Below are positions 1 through 31,000 of a stretch of 64,000 nt of DNA, one piece after another. Position numbers and translations under genes: made by a program. The notes under the pieces are model-generated. The model was not told where the DNA came from. It ran no database searches and was given only the letters and a program-made list of their open reading frames with translations. The DNA lies in NCBI GenBank assembly GCA_030142905.1, contig JASJOG010000011.1:2357001-2421000 (forward strand), written 5' to 3'. Every line of letters begins with the position of its first letter. Within the stretch, counting starts at the first letter, position 1. The DNA comes from Heliopora coerulea (Eukaryota; Cnidaria; Anthozoa; Scleralcyonacea; Helioporidae).

Positions 1-3000
1 ACTGATTTATCTCGTGTACCAACCTTTCGCCTGCTTTCGGCTCCCTCAGGACAGCTGGAGTGATGGGCAGTCTAAAATGGAGTAAGTAAAAAGAGTAAAT
101 CAGACTAGACAGGCTCCTTCAATCACGAGGGCGCATTATGTACTGACCTTGGATCAAACTTCGGCGTGATGAACGGGGTCTGTAGCACGCTTTTGCTGTT
201 AGTGTTAGGTAAGGGTGTCACTCCATTTATGACTGCAGACGATTTTATCTGCAAACGACGGCTGCAAATAAAAAAATACGTATGTTTATAGATAGTCCAC
301 GGGCGTTCGTCGATTATTTCCAAGTGGGAAAGAAATTCATAAAATTCGTGAGATAATATGGTACAATAGTACGATCAGGCACGTGCCGTATATTCGTTGG
401 TTTGTTGACAAAAAGCCAAGAAGTGGTTCACCGTCACATGTTTTATTCGGGGCTTTGTCGACTGAGGAGGGGTTCACACTATACCGGAACAAGAGCCTTT
501 CTGGAAAAACAAGGAAACAGACTGCTTGAAATATCTTTCTCTCGACATTAACGTCTAGATATGTCGAACGCAATCACCACACTGGCAAACACGTTTTATC
601 GCAACCTACGTGCAATAGAAATCAATTAATCTCTCGTATTTCGCGCTAAAGCTGCTTCTGGATTTCTCGGAAACTGGCTTTATAAAACATGATAATGATT
701 ACATAGTATGCATGGGAATCATTACATCTGGACTCTGTGCACAGCTAAGGTGTGGTTTATTACCTGCTGCGGGTCGCGGTAGCGACGGCGAGTTTCTTAT
801 CCGCCGGAGTGTCATCTGTTATCCTCACCTAGCCAATATACAACAGAAAAAACATTACAAGGTAGTAATGTCGTATTTATACAGTTGAATATCTTTGATG
901 TTTCTCGCCGTCTCTTCTGGAGCACTGATCTGCACAGAGAGAGCTGGCACCCTCAACATTTGCAATTTCCTTTTGTTGCTCAAATGTGTTACTGTCAATG
1001 GGAAACAAAGCTGTTTAAAAGTTAGGCTGTTATGCAAGGAAAAGTTGCCGCCGTGCTAGTAACACGTTAACAGAACATGCATGACGAGGTAACAAACACG
1101 AATATTGCAGGAAAAAAGATGTAACCACGCGTGGTCAGAGTGGTGTCACTTCACAAGTACAGGAGGTTCCATCTTTTGGAAAATCGAGCGCTGACTTTAA
1201 ACTTAGAATAGCTCAAACAACAGCTCGAAACTTATTAAAAATAAAAGTATGAATCCAAAACAAGCATAAGCAAAGAGTTATTCTTTAGTGCATTGCTTGT
1301 CACCAAGGTACATGCAGTGATTTTCCCAGGCATATTTGACTGGCCTATTGCTGACTTATTGGAATTTTATCCGGTAGTTTATCACAAACACCCAATGTAA
1401 GTTACCTTTCTCTTTCGCCCTGTATTCCCGGCAGTTTTCACCGAACTCGACGTTGGCGGTTGGCTTGCCTAAGACATTGTATGGGGGGTGGAAAAAAACA
1501 TGTGAGTGGTAATTGAACTGAAAAGCAACTAACTGGTCGTGTATACCATGGAGTAGTTTCGCGTAAGCATAGCTGAAAGTTTTGAAACGTTGTGTTTGTG
1601 TCAGATAAACATGCTTCCACTCCAAATGTCGTAGCCTCCGTTAAGTTAGCCCACGTCAATTGGAGCTCATTTAGTCCTTTAATGGCTTCTGAGGACTTGC
1701 GGTTCTGTAACAATCAGGACATGCCAGAGAAATGCGGTGAGTGCGAGTGAACCATTGATCCCCCAATGATTTTAGGACAACCAAGGCAACGGAACGAAAT
1801 AGTTAACTAACTGAATTTAGGTAGAAAACCGAGAATGCTTTTGAATCGGAAACAAACCTTTTCCAGGTGAAGAGCTGAAATGAACAAAAAAAGAGTATAA
1901 AATCTTATTAGACGACAAACTAGACTTTAACAGATGTGACACTACGGCTGTACATGCTGTAGGTTGTGCTGCAGGTGTAATCTTCACAGAGTGTAGAAAT
2001 TTACTGAAGAAACATGGTTATTTATAATTGCATTATACATGAAGAAATCAAAGTTAAAAACAAATTTTATTCAAAAGCCCACCTGACATCAGGTCATTCA
2101 TCTAAGAACACCAAATACACTATCTAATGCTTATATGCCATAAATACCGGTATTGTGAGGCATAAACCACTGAACTAACAATTAGTGTAATATGAAAACA
2201 TATTAACCAATTAGTATCTTACTCTGGCTGATGCCAGATGATTTTACTTGTCAAAAGGGACAAGCCCGGCCCATTAATGAGTTAATAACAGCCATCTCCT
2301 TAACCCATTAAGGGGCAAGGGCATGCTTTGATATTTCACTCTGGATAATGCCAGATGATTTTACTCGTGTTGAGCCATACCCCTTAATGTGTTAAAAGCC
2401 AACATTGCTCATTAAAGCTTTTCCATAATGACCAGTTGGCCATTGCTCACCAATACATCAAGTTACTTCCCAGTTATAAAAACAGGGGAAGACATTGAAG
2501 TGGGCAGAGAAAATTAACCCATTCAAATCTACCTCTGCATGATACAGATATTCTCAAACTTGACCAATTTATATGCAAATGTATCCATTAAATATCTGAC
2601 CTGTGAGATCAACCTTGTTTGACATATTGGTTAAGGGAAGCCTACAAAGAAACAACACAACAACAACAGTTGTTTTATGGCTGTTTTCCCTGCTTATGCA
2701 GGGGTTGGCCAGGAAGCCTACAAAGAAACACCTTTTATTAATTCATGACAATTAAAAATTTGAAAAAAATGTCTCAAGAAATGTTTAAATCAACATCCTA
2801 CCTGTCATTTGATGCACCTGGCAATGGAATTGACTTGCTTACCAAATCACTAATGCATTCAGTCACCTAGGTGTAGGATGGTGACACAACATTCATTTTG
2901 CAAAAAATTAATGCAGTATAAACACTTCTGTTTTGAAATGCAAAGATGTTTAGTGCAATTAATACAAAAACCAAATTTAGGTTTTAGGTTCACATAACCC

Positions 3001-4427
3001 AACCTTCACATTTCTACCAACCTGTCTCATTAGACATCAGTCCAAGAGGTTTGGGTCTATACCTTATGGTTCAACATGAATCATGAAAATCCTGAAACTT
3101 AACTAGGTATTGATTTAATGTATATTCATATTGATGATAATTTCATACTTGTCAAAAAGCTATACACCATTTCTTGTGTGCTTGTGCTAGTATAGTACTA
3201 AGGGTTTATGTCATGTCATTAATACCTAATTTCAAAACTTTCATATTGTATGTTGAACTACAAGCTACAGTTTCTCACAAAATGATTCTATGTGTTTTTT
3301 TTAATCTAACCAGTGAAACAATGCAAAAGTAAACCATGAATTGTTAGGCTGATTGTTAAATGAGTTCTATACCTGAGCATTAATAGCAGCATTGACTGTC
3401 CCTCCTTTACCTGATTTAGAATTAAAAAAAAGAAAAGAAGAATTCAAGTATTTGCATGGCAAATGAATACAAATTGAACTGCACTAAATTCTCCACTATA
3501 TAGTTCTTACTCTAACAATTACTTTAAGATTTTAACATGTATTTTGTGAGCCAAATTTGCTTTAACTTACTCATAAATTCTTCCATTGTCATTTGTTTTA
3601 CACTCTGCAATAAATATCACATTGAACAATTAAAAATAGCTGAAAATTTGCAAGTGCAATGTACCTTGATGACTGTGATAATTGCCTATGTTATTTCTAT
3701 GGTGACTTTCTATCTATTTCCATCTTCATCATCTGATCAAAACATCAGTGATGGAGATTGGCCACAAAAAGCCCACTCTGTGCTGTGTGTTATACCTCAC
3801 TAACTCAAAAACTTTACCTTTGGTAACTGAATCAAGGCACTTCTGTAAATGTTAGCCACTAAACTTTTGACAGTTGAAACACACTTCTTCATCTTATCTA
3901 ACTTTGCTTTAACTGAAATCAAGCAATAAACAAACAAACAATAAACAAACATTTTCATAAATAACTTCAGTTATATTGCACCCAAAGGGCTATATCAGTA
4001 CAATTATCCAAAGAAAATTGAAAAGCATGGAAATAACTGTTAAGTGTTTCCTGATTTACATGAAGTCTGGAAACTGCATGGTTCACAGTAGTTTTTTTTG
4101 TTGAAGTTATGCCCTGTGTTATGGATGAAATTTATGTTAATTTTAGCAACAGTTTGAAGTCAATAATCGATATCACGATTGGTGATCGGGTGGTAGCTTT
4201 TAATGTTCATTTTTTTACTCCTTGTCAGTTTAATACTGTAACAATGTTTTAACTAAATTGCAATACTTCACCAGACCTTGGAGTTCGTAATCTTTTATGT
4301 AATCGTTGAGTTTATTCTCTTTTTCTTCAGTAGTCATCGAACTATCCAACTGTCCTTCTGGCAATTTCGGCTTTGCTCTCGCAGTTCGACCTTTCCTTCC
4401 TGTCGTCCGCTTTCTTCTAGGGGCCAT
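1..4427 (-). CDS. CDCA8: Borealin (chromosomal passenger complex subunit), 3' end off the window
   Basis: Borealin joins survivin and INCENP to place Aurora B at centromeres and the midzone. Exons by splice sites and phase, in transcription order: 4277-4427 (ATG at 4427), 3818-3912, 3571-3604, 3373-3410, 2802-2866, 1406-1468, 764-828, 148-261 and 71 down to 24 or the window edge. The first exons give a basic tail (MAPRRKRTTGRKGR) and a helical segment ending SALIQLPK then SVKQMTMEEFM, which follows the family pattern LxLPKALREMNWLDYF. Later exons give a basic Ser/Thr-rich linker and the motif TPFITPKFDPR followed by TPAVLREPKAGER, which matches the TPGLTPRFDSR...TPAAGER block near the borealin C-terminus. 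At least one short exon between 2802 and 1468 is not placed: the phases there (2 out, 0 in) do not join directly. The C-terminal dimerisation domain lies beyond the left edge. Assignment rests on family pattern, not a search. Confidence 0.82.
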
Positions 4428-4844
4428 TGTTATTGGGGTGTTTTAAAGAAACTTGAAGGCTCTCCACTCTAAAAATCGGCGATCAAGCTAGGATATTCGG
4501 ATTGTACAACCAGTACTTTGATCAAAACCTTAAAGAAACTCAAATTTACCGCGCAAGGACTGTTTACGAATTTGGAATTATGGGATAGATAAGTACCCCC
4601 CAGAACACTGAGGTTTTTTTAAAGTTTTTTGGGATTACTCCGAATAAAAACTTTTAATAAGCATCGAATTTCTTCCTCATTTTGATTTTTAGTCTTTTTT
4701 CAAATTGTAAAAAATTTTTTTTCTGGCTTGACTAGCTTCATTTGAATATTAGGATTTGCAACAACAGATTTGCGTAAAATGGCCGCCAGAACACTTCAGG
4801 ATTTTTGAAGCATTGGACGCGCGTGATACACGCGGAATTTTAAG
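4428..4844. promoter_or_regulatory. Divergent intergenic region between borealin and DHX35
   Basis: The 417 bases between the borealin ATG (4427, minus) and the DHX35 ATG (4845, plus) hold no coding frame. The arrangement predicts a shared bidirectional promoter. No TATA box is evident. Short runs of T and a GGCGGC-containing stretch around the DHX35 start are the only notable composition. Confidence 0.5.
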
Positions 4845-23058
<18,214 letters not shown>

Positions 23059-24471
23059 CTGGAAAACATGGATTATAAGTGATCATGTTTTAACTGTCCT
23101 CATCTGAATTGCATCATAACAGCACCCAACAAAGGGAAATGTCCAGGCCAATCACACTGCATGTCAGTTTCATGTGAACTACATGCTAATTAACCAAGAC
23201 CAATGAAAAAGCAATTCAAGAAATACTGGTCCACAAAAGTGCAACTGCCATCCTATGAAGAGAAATCTTAACATTCATAAAACCATAACCATCATCTACC
23301 AATTGTCAGCTACATGCAATACAACTGATGACCTTTTAATGGGACAAACAACCAAATATTGTCAAACAATGCAAACCTTTCCACTTTTACAAAATAATAA
23401 AACATGTTAATTCAATTAATTTTGTTGTAAAGGTTGCAAAATTGCAATCAAGCTTTGACTTTGTGGTACTGTATACCATTCAGTATGATTAATATTGTAA
23501 GTATGTACTGAACAAATAACATTTAGGAGAAAACATGAAAAAATCTAAAGTTGACTTTTTTTCTGTAAACAATAACAAAAGAATAAAAATATCAATGTAA
23601 GTGTCAGTACCAGCAGTCAAAGGTGTTCATATAGACCCTGAATTTATACATATAAAAATTACAGTACACATTGCACTGGTTTTATAGTACTATTCAATTA
23701 CATATGAATGTCTAAGGAATATAGGAATGTAATATGCTATAGGGTAAAAGCTGGTCTACCATACCTGGTACAATTGTGATTTACAGTTGTTTGTCCTGGT
23801 ACATACAATTCACTGACAAGACTCTTTTGAAGATGTAGTACTACAATAAATGCCTATGGGATAATCACATATGCTGGGGGAAGGATTGTGTGTAATGGTC
23901 ATATTGTATAGATTGGCCTAAAGTTTTCATGACCCAAAGGGTCCAGAGGCAAGGCATATTTAGGGTTTAAAGAGTTTGGCAACATGTAAATAGGTATAAC
24001 AGAGTTGCCAAAATGACATTACAACAATGAGGTCACAGTACCTTACACTTCACAAAAACAACTGGGGAATTACACCATGGGCAATGTCTTTTGTTGACAA
24101 AGCTAGGTCAAGCTGGAAAAGAACTGAGAAATACTCTCACTTGTTCCATAATCCCTGTAAAATAATTATGTAAACATGTGAATATCTCAGATATTAGTGT
24201 AATGTACAGATGCCTGAATTTTTTTGGTCCTCTGAAGTACTCAGTTACTCACAGAACTAAAAGTGCCTGTGGTCATAAGTCCTTCTCAAACTCCAACTCA
24301 TGAAGAAAACAACGAGTATATCAAAACTGAGACATAGTTTGGAAATGGGATTGTCATTAGATCATAAAATTTCAATGTCAAACCCATTTTCTCCTGAAAG
24401 TATGGCTTCTTTGAGAATCATTATAATACAGCTGAAACTTGTGCTTGGTCTGGTTTCCAAAATTTAAACTT
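23059..24471. other. Convergent 3' flank of DHX35 and AIRIM
   Basis: No gene is visible. The stretch holds the DHX35 3' untranslated region, with an AATAAA signal at 23396-23401, and the likely 3' untranslated region of AIRIM on the other strand. Composition is AT-rich and non-repetitive. Confidence 0.6.
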
Positions 24472-25750
24472 TTAATTATGCAGTACAGGAAAAAGAATTC
24501 TCCAACCTTTCACCCTGTAAAGACAAGTTTCATCTTTCCACTTTCTCTGCAAGGACTGCAGGTATGTCTTGTCATCATAGCTGATGTTATCCAGCAAGTC
24601 CTTCTTCTGCTCATATCTTTATTGTGTTAAACAGTTAAACAGTTCTAAATGCTAATTGAGGCATCCTTAACCCTTTCTGGTCTGAGACGCCTCCCCTTGA
24701 TGAATAAAATTGTTTGGCATTATTCAGAGTAAATTGAAAAGTTACGTATGCACCAAGAAGAGTTCATTCCTCCACCACATTCCACTTACTCTTTGACCAT
24801 ATGGAAAGTACTGTACCTTACTTCTCAATACCATCTCTGTTATATGTTAAAGTCATACTTTGTGAAGGATACAGACTGTTGTACCACCTATTTAGGTCTA
24901 CCATCCATTCCAGGAGGATACTCAGAGGTGGGCAAGTGGGGCTTCCTCTTGTCAGCATTTCAACATCAACTTTTTCTGCAATTAAAACCAATGGCTTAGA
25001 AGTCTGCCATATACATGCAAGACTATCCTTGTATAATTTTTGGAGTAACGAACGAACTTGGATAAAGCTCAAGTTTAAGCTTAGGGTTTGATTATGTTTA
25101 AGATTATTAAAGTCCGGTTTCAGGATACCTTTAAGTAGGATTTGTGATAGGAAAAGGTTAAGTTTAGAATTAGATTTTGGTGAACTAAAAACATGGGTAT
25201 AGCCCGTACCTCAGTCATGCCTTACGGTTTATGTATACAAGAAATGAAGAGCATTTATTTGATTTCTGACATCGCCATCCAGTATATTTAGCTGAAATCT
25301 TTCTCACCTGCACACTCATGATACACTTGAAACGTTGAATTTTTCACGCTTTCTAGTTTTTCATTTATGTTTTCAAATGTGTATCTATTGACAGATAAAA
25401 GGCATTTTCTCCATTTAAGACATTTAATGTGACGTATTTTACACAGTTTAAATTGCAACACAACATAGCCTTAGTTATACACACAACAAGTCGTAAAGTT
25501 TCTTCATTTTCCCTTCCATAGCCTTCAAGATTTTATATGCCAAACGCTGCTTCAAGTCAGGGAATTCGTTCCGCAGTTCCACCATAAAAGCTCCCTCGTT
25601 GCAACATTCCAGTTGCTCACTGAGATTTACAATTGATTCGATCAAAGGGAAAGAGCTGTTCTGAGATTCCTCCCATTCCTTGAGAAGTTTCTGAATGAGT
25701 CGATACTTGTTCTGAAATTCTTTAAATAAACCAGGATCAATTCCTTCCAT
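24472..25750 (-). CDS. AIRIM: AFG2-interacting ribosome maturation factor (C1orf109-like)
   Basis: AIRIM works with the AFG2 (SPATA5) AAA-ATPase complex in cytoplasmic 60S ribosome maturation. Exons: 25485-25750, 25308-25384, 24888-24975, 24472-24616; phases 2, 1, 2 match at each junction, giving 191 aa (human 203). Recognisable blocks are NLSEQLECC and FPDLKQRLAYK (human NLAEQLQAA and FPDLKERLRRK), STFQVYHECAE, ILLEWMVDLNRYEQKKDLL and LQSLQRKWKDE near the C-terminus. The protein is predicted to be all helical, with coiled-coil character. The start at 25750 (MEGIDPG) fits family length; an in-frame ATG at 25783 would add 11 residues. The first donor is GTGTGT, weaker than usual. The gene is tail-to-tail with DHX35 and divergent from ZNRF. 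Confidence 0.87.
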
Positions 25751-25857
25751 GTTACAATGAAAATAGTTCTTGAAAAATCGCACTTAGTTAGTTCTCGATG
25801 TATGTTTTAATAATTCATACCATTAAATAAATAAATTAGGAGTAATCTAGCGGAGCA

Positions 25858-25930
25858 GCCCGGTTAGCTCAGTCGGTAGAGCATCAGACTTTTAATCTGA
25901 GGGTCAGGGGTTCGAGTCCCCTATCGGGCT
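25858..25930 (+). tRNA. trnK-UUU: tRNA-Lys (anticodon TTT)
   Basis: A complete 73-nt cloverleaf. The acceptor stem GCCCGGT pairs with ATCGGGC (one G-U), the D-stem is GCTC/GAGC, the anticodon stem TCAGA/TCTGA closes loop CTTTTAA with anticodon TTT, and the T arm is AGGGG-TTCGAGT-CCCCT. The discriminator base is T as encoded. Internal A and B boxes (TAGCTCAGTCGG and GGTTCGAGTCC) are canonical. There is no intron and no SINE-like tail, so it looks like a genuine gene. Confidence 0.95.
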
Positions 25931-25940
25931 ACCTCAGTAC

Positions 25941-25944
25941 TTTT
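25941..25944 (+). terminator. RNA polymerase III T-run terminator of tRNA-Lys
   Basis: TTTT starts 11 bases after the tRNA 3' end, the usual position for a polymerase III stop signal. Confidence 0.7.
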
Positions 25945-28007
25945 GCCAAATTTGTTTCTTTCTTTTCTTCTCTCTCAATGCTGATGCTTTGTATTTTGTG
26001 ATAAATTTGAAACACTAAGTAAAATGAATTACTTTTCGATAAAAGCAATTATTTTATTTGCTCTCAATTTAAAAATTTAAAAATTTAGAAATTTCAAACT
26101 CATAAGCTAATCATAAGATCGGGAGCTACGTGGGATACCTCTGTCACGTGGCCCGTGTGGGTGGATTTGTACACAAGCGTACGAAATTGTGGGAGTGACA
26201 CGTCGTACTATATCATAGAAAAAAGACATATTTCTATTATAGTTGTCAACTTTTGACCAATCAATGTTTCATTCCCCCTCAAAACTCCAAAGTCCTAAGT
26301 CACTCTTGAAATCCACCGTGTCAGGGGTGTAACCACGGAGGGTTGGGGGGTCGCTACTCGTGCCCTTTTTGTGGTATGTCTTATGTTTGCCCGGGTAGCG
26401 TCAGTTTTTTACCCTCATTTACTCAAAGCCAAGTAGATCTCCTGACGATGCTTTGATATTATGATATTACCCTCTGACTCCTGCCTCTCTAAATTTCTGG
26501 TTACGCCCACTTGTATCGATTACTCGTTTCGACATAAGAATCTGTTCGGTCAACTAATTAAAATAATCAAACTCTTAAAGATGCAAATTTACTGATTTAA
26601 GTGATATTACGAGGAAATGGAATATTAGCATATGGACAAACGTTTGGAGAGAGACGAACAAGGATTAATTCTTGGTAGGCAGTCGTTATTGCATACCGCC
26701 GTTTACACAGGATTTGCAAATCATGGAATACTAGTGATTGAGTATGTGATCGGGCTGTTTTTGGCATATTAGTCTTGGAGTTTAATTTACAGAATTTCAG
26801 CTTTGTCTCACTCAACACGGTCCGTGATGCCACATAATAAAAGAAGTAACTTTCGACATTAAATATGTTTACGCTTAAAGTTGTTTCTTTGATAAGATCA
26901 TACTGCCAACAGCAATTTTCTGGGCTCAACTATATTTATACTTGAGCAAGTTTAAACCATATTTTCCACCAGCTGGTCCATCAGTCGTTCTGTCGTTAAT
27001 TTACAGATCACGTGTCTCAGCACATCCATTGTTCATCTTTTGCCAAACAGATATAAAGAGAACTGTTGTGTTACATTTTATTGTTGTATGTAAGTTGACC
27101 GACTAAATGTCAGGATTTTGCTTAATAGAATACATGTACGCGGAGTTCTAACCAATTACAAGTAAATAAAAGGCTTTCACGTTATCAGAACCTAATCGTT
27201 TTTCATTTCAAATATCAACCGCTGCCGGCATCCCATTATCTTTAAAAACTTTAGATGTGGGAGGCACTTGAAAACAAACTTACTCTATAAGATGTACCAA
27301 ACAAAAGAAGATGATCAAAATTCTTTTGTTAAGAAACATGAACATGACGACTTTAATGTCAAATAAAGACTCTCTATTTGCAGGTGAAAAAAAAAAATTT
27401 TGGAAAGGCGACATTCAAAAAACTTTCAAATATCTGTATGGGGGTATCTCCCAGAAGAATCTTCAATTTTGGATCATCGAAAACACTTCAAAACTTCACA
27501 TGAATATTAAAAAATTTTGAAAACAAATATCGTCAAAGAGATATGATTTCTTTGGGATCATGTACGGCAGTTACCAAACATTGGACTTTATACCTTATTT
27601 AACACTGTTTACTCAGTATCCTAATTTTATATCACTGACTTGTTTTATTCTTAGTTGTGCAGCTGGATGTCTTTTCACCTACTTTTTTGAGAATTTCCTT
27701 CTTTATCACAATGAATGGTATCACCAATACCGACTTCCGGTAAAAATTTTTACTTGCTACCGATTGGTTAACTTTTCATCACAGTATTTTGACGTCACAA
27801 GGAAACTCTTAGGTCCAAGTAAACAGCCAAATCCAAACAAACGTGGCGATGATAATGGCGGAAAACATAATATAAGAAACTTCTCGACGAATTTAAGCCG
27901 ATATGTCTCTTACCATGCCTTCCAAACCGTGCTGTTAGGATAGAAAGTATTGAAACAAGGCAACCTTTTTATCACGGGACAACGCAACTGAAGAATCCTT
28001 TGTGACA
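25945..28007. other. Intergenic region upstream of ZNRF
   Basis: No gene can be supported. Open frames of 110 codons (26597-26929, minus) and 127 codons (27560-27943, plus) match no family I know, lack clean exon borders and are AT-rich. The last few hundred bases should contain the ZNRF promoter and 5' untranslated region. No repeat family was recognised. Confidence 0.5.
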
Positions 28008-31000
28008 ATGGGAACGAAATTGTCAAGCCCTGGAAACAGACGAAATCATCCAAGCTCGTTGACAAGAAATGAAATAGAAAACCAAGCACATGTGAACCTT
28101 TCAAGGAGAAATAGAACTCGTTCTCTTCATCTGAATGACTCTCAGTCCACGGCGATACCAACGCGGAGATTACAACAGCTAGACATTTCATCGGAAGAAA
28201 ATAGCCCGAGTCCAGATGGTAATGGGGTTTCTTTGCTTCAGTCTCGGTCGCTGCCCGGCCAACTTTTCGCCATCCATGGTAAGGATTTTAACATGTTTTT
28301 GATGAGATAGAAATCTGGAGACTTGTACGTTTAGTGTAATCAAAATTCTTGTCCCTCGACAAAAGGAAAGGGAAAATTGTAATTCAACACATGCACAGCT
28401 TGAGTCTTGTGATCATGGACTGAACCGAAACTTGTTAAAATTTCATGTTAAACCTTATATCTGTTGGTTTGCTTTGCTCACCAGGTCTAAGGTGTCCAGT
28501 TTGCTCAAAGCTAATCCAAACGGAAGAAGTCGAGTTACATTTAGTAATGTGCCTGACCAAACCACGACTCGCTTACAACGGTTAGTGCTCTCTATCGTCT
28601 CTTCGATATTTGCGTAATACGGTACTGTAAACAACGCTAGTTACGTCCGGTAACCAATCTGTTATTAACTTCCTTTATGTTTGATTTCTTCCCGAATGTC
28701 GATATTTTAAGTCTTGAAAAAATAACGGCCTCTTTAATTAACGTCGCATGTTGTTTAACTGTAATTACTACGTTTCAAGAAATTTCTTGAATAATACAGC
28801 CTAGTGCAGCTTATTTTATAGCTGTCCGACATGCCATGGATTCTCCCTTAGAACGATGATGCATTCTTCAAAGCATTTGACATTTGAAAGTTCCCTCGGC
28901 TATTGGTCATCAACTGTGACGTTCTCAGAAGAGGGTCTATTCCTATTTTCATCCCATTCAAGATATTTAGATCAGTTTGGTTGTCATCTGGCTTTCAAGC
29001 TTCTGGTGTACCACCAGAAGCTTTTCAATTGTTGTCTGGTGCACAAAAAGACTACCTTCCGGACTGGTCAATTGGATGTATTGCATGTACACATCCACAT
29101 GACCTAAGTATTGGGGAAATGTTTTTTAGTAGACACCTTCAAGGAGTGATATCTGGATGTTCATCAACCTTAAACCCTCAGAAAAATTACTTCTCAGCCC
29201 CAGATGGGGATTGAACCCACAACCTTCTAATGACCTGTGAGACAATCTAACCATTGAGCTACCAAGACTCATATGGTAAGCTAAGGTCAAGGTTCAAGGC
29301 TGATCAAGTTTTTAGATTAAATATACATTGCTGTTGTGGACATTATACCCCTTACATGGAAAATAGTCCTTCATGATATTCTGTTGAATTCAAAATATCT
29401 CAGGATAAATTCTCTCCAATTAAGGTATCCATAATTTAATCTGAAAAACATTTTTCTAAGTTGAGATATCCAGGGCTTGAGAAAACAGGGCTTCACTATA
29501 GTGATATGCCTTTTACATGTATTTGTATGTATGTATACAGTCGAACCTGTATATAACGGCCCTGTATTAAGCGGCCAGTTTTCAAAGTCCTGATTTTTTT
29601 TTCTATAGAAATACTATATTTGTCACCTGTATTAAGCGGCCACCTGTATTAAGCGGCCACGGCCACAGCTTGTCTCTCCCATGACTGTCTTTTGTTATTA
29701 TTTTTACCTGTATTAAGCAGCCACCCTTGAAATGAAACCCGAGAAACAAAACATTTCCTATATAACTGCACTGTATAACATTTATTGATTGTTAGCATGC
29801 AGTTCAGTGTTGCTATTCTCTACTCGAAACTTCTCTTTAGCTAGGTTGTTCTTCAGCCATTTGATTGAAAATAGATCGCCTTCAAATGTATACTTGCAGG
29901 GATTTCCAGGCCATAACCTCCACCTCTGTTAACTCACTTGCCCTTTACAACAACTTTCCACTGTTTGTTGGCCATTTCAAAAATTTGGTTAGCCATACCA
30001 TCAACTTAGGGACAGGACCAATCACTTCGTAATTGTCCATCATTGCGTTAGGGTGAAAATATGGTTTTGAAGCAGTCTTACGGCAAACAGATCTTGTTGA
30101 TCTTGATTTACGTTTTTGGCGAGCAACTGCCACAGCATTCGCGTCTTTTTCATTTTGCGGCTCTCGTTTCAGTTCAAACAACTCATCGACTTTTGGCTCC
30201 CAAATACCCATGCATGCATGGTACCCGCGAATATAAGAATCTACGTAAAAAAGTTCCATAGACATCTTAATTTCAGACAGAATTGTAACAGTGTAGCAAC
30301 AACAGAGTGTCATTCAAAGCTTCCGCTTGTGATGTAGCTGTCAAAAAGATGATAAATGTGTTCTAATATTTAGCTGAACCCAAACAATACTGCTCAAGGC
30401 ACAGCCTGCAATTACTTTCGGACTTCATCCACGATGTCTAATAAGAAGCGTAAATGTCTTTCTCAGCAAGAGAATTGTTTTCCCTTCAGACATTAGGTTT
30501 ATATATTCTATCGTTATTAGTACCTTTCATTTAAATGTTTTATTTATCATACAAATTGTTTGAAATAGTACTGCTTGTCTTATTCTTTTCTTGAATGAGG
30601 TGTTGGTGAAATTTGGCCACAACCAAGTAGTCCCTCATGGAGTATTTTCGGTCATCCTGTATTAAGTGGCCACCTGTATTAAGCGGCCACTTTTCAAAGT
30701 CCTGAGGGTGGCCGTTATATACAGGTTCAACTGTATATGTATTACATACATGCATACACATACATATCTGCATGCAAGTTCTGTATTGAAGAAAGTTCTG
30801 AACAAAACCATTGTCAAACTTGTAGGAGTCTTCAACTTCTCCATTATGTGGCAAAGTGTAGTATATATCTGTATATTTTAATGTAGATGATGTTCTGACA
30901 CAAGATTCTGGAGAATGTGTTATATGTCTGGATGAATTATTAGCAGGTAAATATTTCTCAAATTTCCCCTCACCATTTAACATTTTGTATTTTATAATTA

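Noticed and set aside
2990..3050. Possible borealin exon with acceptor and donor-like ends near 3014-3052
   Set aside because: In the phase required by its neighbours (0 to 0) it contains a stop codon.
26597..26929. 110-codon minus-strand frame
   Set aside because: No similarity to a known family, no splice context, ordinary AT-rich intergenic DNA.
27560..27943. 127-codon plus-strand frame upstream of ZNRF
   Set aside because: Hydrophobic, low-complexity translation typical of AT-rich DNA; ZNRF starts clearly at 28008.
28856..29214. Two overlapping frames in ZNRF intron 2
   Set aside because: They overlap in different frames, end in the SINE head at 29178, and splicing of ZNRF does not use them.
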